Shown here: positions 6,311-7,857 of the stretch, one piece after another
Layout of the letters: each line of letters opens with the position of its first letter
Position numbering within the stretch: the stretch's first letter is position 1
DNA from: Ramlibacter sp.
Lineage (GTDB): Bacteria > Pseudomonadota > Gammaproteobacteria > Burkholderiales > Burkholderiaceae
DNA length: 7,857 nt
Direction: 5' to 3'
Assembly: GCA_014376915.1 (NCBI GenBank)
Contig: JACMQP010000057.1
Location: 1-7,857 of the forward strand
The notes under the pieces: generated by a model
Database searches by the model: none
Told to the model about the DNA's origin: nothing
What the model saw: only the letters and a program-made list of their open reading frames with translations
Program-made: the position numbers and the translations under genes

Positions 6311-7711
6311 CTATGTCGCAGCCTTCTTCGGCCGCTGCCAGCCGGCGATGCTGACATGCTTGCCGCGCGCGACCGACAGAGCCCCGGGCGGCGTGTCCTT
6401 GGTGATGACCGAACCGCCGCCCACAGTGCCGCCGCGGCCGATCGTGACCGGCGCCACCAGCACGCAATTGCTGCCGACGTGCACGTCGTCCCCGATCACC
6501 GTGCGGTGCTTGTTGGCGCCGTCGTAGTTGGCCGTGATCGACCCCGCACCGTAGTTGACGCGCTCGCCAACCTGCGCGTCGCCCAGGTACGCCAGGTGGT
6601 TGGCCTTGGCGCCGCGGCCGAGCGTCGAATTCTTCACCTCGACGAAATTGCCGATGTGCACCTCGGGGCCGAGGTCGGCGCCCGGACGCAGCCGCGCGAA
6701 CGGACCGACCAGCGCGCCCTCGCCGACCTTCACGCCCGCCTGTTCCCCGTCAATGTGGGTGAAGGGATGGACCACCGCGCCGGCGCCGATGCTGGCGTTG
6801 GCGATCATGCAGTTGGCGCCGACGCTCACGCCGTCGCCCAGCGAGACCCGACCGGAGAACACGCAGTTGACGTCGATCTCGACATCCTGGCCGCAGCGAA
6901 GGTCGCCACGGACGTCGAAGCGGGCCGGGTCGACGATGCGCACGCCCTGCTCCATCAGCACGCGGGCGTGGCGCAGCTGATAGGCTCGCTCCAGTTCCGC
7001 CAGCTGAACCGGGCTGTTGACACCGTCGACCTGGATTCGGTCAGCGATCTTCACCGCGGCCACTTCGGCGCCATCGGCCACTGCCATCTTCACAATGTCG
7101 GTCAGGTAGTACTCCCCCTGGACGTTGTCGCTGGTGAGGCGCTTCAGCCAGCGCTTGAGCAAGGCCGTTGGCACGGCCATCACGCCGGTATAGATCTCGT
7201 GGATCTTGCGCTGTTCCGCGTCGGCGTCCTTGTGCTCCACGATCGCCCGAACGTCGTCGCCGCTGCGCACGATGCGGCCGTAGCCGGAGGGATCAGGCAT
7301 GTCCACCGTCAGCACTGCAAGCCGCTCGCCGCCGCAACACTGCACCAAATCGCTCAGCGTGGGAACCTCGATCAACGGCACGTCGCCGTTGAGGATCAGC
7401 GTGATGCCGTCGTCGGGCAGCAGTGGCACCGCCTGCTGCACGGCATGGCCGGTGCCGAGTTGCGGTTCCTGCCGGGCAAAGGCCGGCACATCGGTGGCCG
7501 CGGCCTGCGCAGATTGCGCCAGCGCCGCCTCGACTTCAGCCGCCCCGTGACCCGTGATCACCACCACCCGGCGCGCCTGCAGGCCGGCGGCGGTGTCGAT
7601 CACATGCTGAATCAGCGCACGACCGGCCAAACGATGCAACACTTTGGGCAGCCGGCTCTTCATGCGCGTGCCCTTGCCGGCGGCCATGACGACCACATCC
7701 AGTGCTTTCAT
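6311..7711 (-). CDS. glmU: GlmU: bifunctional UDP-N-acetylglucosamine pyrophosphorylase / glucosamine-1-phosphate N-acetyltransferase
   Basis: 466 residues from the ATG at 7711-7709, close to the 456 of E. coli. It acetylates GlcN-1-P with acetyl-CoA and then couples the product to UTP, giving UDP-GlcNAc in the cytoplasm. Uridyltransferase domain (about 1-235): AAGKGTRM (10-17) with LPK (21-23), QLGTGHA (84-90), NGDVPL (108-113) with metal ligand D110, and N232 in VNSP. C-terminal left-handed beta-helix of hexapeptide repeats (about 255-455): GPFARLRPG (336-344), NFVEVKN (355-361), the catalytic-base H372 in ANHLAYLGD, NYGAGSITANYDG (386-398) and VAPVTIG (419-425). The start is chosen because GAGGA sits 7 to 8 bases upstream and the motif spacing fits the family. 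An in-frame ATG at 7735 adds 8 residues without a good ribosome-binding site and would overlap the divergent gene. Confidence 0.97.
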   Translation of the reverse strand: MKALDVVVMAAGKGTRMKSRLPKVLHRLAGRALIQHVIDTAAGLQARRVVVITGHGAAEVEAALAQSAQAAATDVPAFARQEPQLGTGHAVQQAVPLLPDDGITLILNGDVPLIEVPTLSDLVQCCGGERLAVLTVDMPDPSGYGRIVRSGDDVRAIVEHKDADAEQRKIHEIYTGVMAVPTALLKRWLKRLTSDNVQGEYYLTDIVKMAVADGAEVAAVKIADRIQVDGVNSPVQLAELERAYQLRHARVLMEQGVRIVDPARFDVRGDLRCGQDVEIDVNCVFSGRVSLGDGVSVGANCMIANASIGAGAVVHPFTHIDGEQAGVKVGEGALVGPFARLRPGADLGPEVHIGNFVEVKNSTLGRGAKANHLAYLGDAQVGERVNYGAGSITANYDGANKHRTVIGDDVHVGSNCVLVAPVTIGRGGTVGGGSVITKDTPPGALSVARGKHVSIAGWQRPKKAAT

Positions 7712-7722
7712 AAGGAATCCTC
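7712..7722. promoter_or_regulatory. Shared palindromic Shine-Dalgarno of two divergent genes
   Basis: AAGGAATCCTC carries AGGA-A-TCCT. On the minus strand it reads GAGGATTCCTT, placing GAGG 7 bases before the glmU ATG (7711). On the plus strand it reads AAGGAA, 12 bases before the lipoprotein ATG (7730), or 6 bases before an in-frame TTG (7724). One stretch thus serves as ribosome-binding site in both directions. Confidence 0.5.
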
Positions 7723-7729
7723 GTTGTTC

Positions 7730-7857
7730 ATGCATCGCATCGCGAATCTGGTCCGGATTATCGGGCTGCTTAGCCTCGCCGTGGCGCTCTCGGCCTGCAG
7801 CGCCATCAAGCTGGGCTACAACGCCTTACCCCAGGTCAGCGCCTGGTGGCTCGACGG
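7730..7857 (+). CDS. N-terminus of a small lipoprotein (DUF6279-like), partial
   Basis: The gene runs off the right edge after 42 full codons. The start shows a lipoprotein signal peptide: charged n-region MHRIANLVR, hydrophobic IIGLLSLAVAL, and lipobox LSAC with C23 as the lipidated cysteine, so the product is probably anchored in the outer membrane or periplasm-facing. The mature start SAIKLGYNALPQVSAWWLD resembles the DUF6279 lipoprotein family ('KLGYNN...WWLD') as I remember it. Function is unknown. The ATG at 7730 is 18 bp from the divergent glmU start. A TTG at 7724 in the same frame has better spacing to AAGGAA (7712-7717) and would add two residues. Confidence 0.8.
   Translation, partial: MHRIANLVRIIGLLSLAVALSACSAIKLGYNALPQVSAWWLD

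Noticed and set aside
7712..7735. Eight-residue N-terminal extension of GlmU from the ATG at 7735
   Set aside because: GlmU proteins begin a few residues before the AAGKGTRM motif, and the ATG at 7711 has a good Shine-Dalgarno. The extension would overlap the divergent lipoprotein start.

Overview
The window is a gene-dense, GC-rich piece of bacterial chromosome with six protein genes wholly or partly inside it and no sign of phage, insertion sequence, CRISPR array or RNA gene. The high GC, the strong third-position GC bias (which produces very long antisense open frames) and the order glmS - Lrp/AsnC regulator - glmU point to a betaproteobacterium, most likely Burkholderiales. That placement rests on gene order and protein style, not on a marker gene.

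Left part (1-2955, plus strand): the last 45 codons of a probable PA2169-type four-helix-bundle stress protein, a 225-bp gap rich in short GC hairpins, then a complete ligD. LigD is the three-domain bacterial non-homologous end-joining enzyme (phosphoesterase, ATP-dependent ligase, polymerase/primase), and every catalytic motif I looked for is present. Its partner Ku is not in the window.

Middle (3028-5687, minus strand): a small protein of uncertain function that looks like a histidine-kinase or phosphotransferase relic (a dimerisation/His-box-like helix followed by a degenerate ATPase-like half). It lies 3' of glmS on the same strand. A good sigma-70-like promoter sits just before its second possible start and would give a leaderless message. 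glmS itself (glucosamine-6-phosphate synthase) is complete.

Right part (5688-7857): an AT-rich control region (24 G/C in the 90 bases 5731-5820) separates glmS from a divergent Lrp/AsnC-family regulator. A perfect 10+3+10 palindrome lies exactly over the regulator's start codon, a strong candidate autoregulatory operator and/or a hairpin that masks the start. The regulator meets glmU (bifunctional UDP-GlcNAc synthesis enzyme) head-on with 7 bp between stop codons. glmU in turn diverges from the beginning of a small lipoprotein gene, with only 18 bp between the two start codons.

How it fits together: glmS and glmU carry the first and the last two steps of UDP-N-acetylglucosamine synthesis (GlmM, the middle step, is not here). 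The Lrp-type regulator between them is positioned to sense an amino acid and adjust glmS and itself; that link is inference. The LigD block is a separate DNA-repair/stress unit. I see no previously undescribed multi-gene system here. The most interesting points are regulatory (start-codon palindrome, possible leaderless gene, overlapping divergent starts) plus the uncharacterised kinase-like protein.
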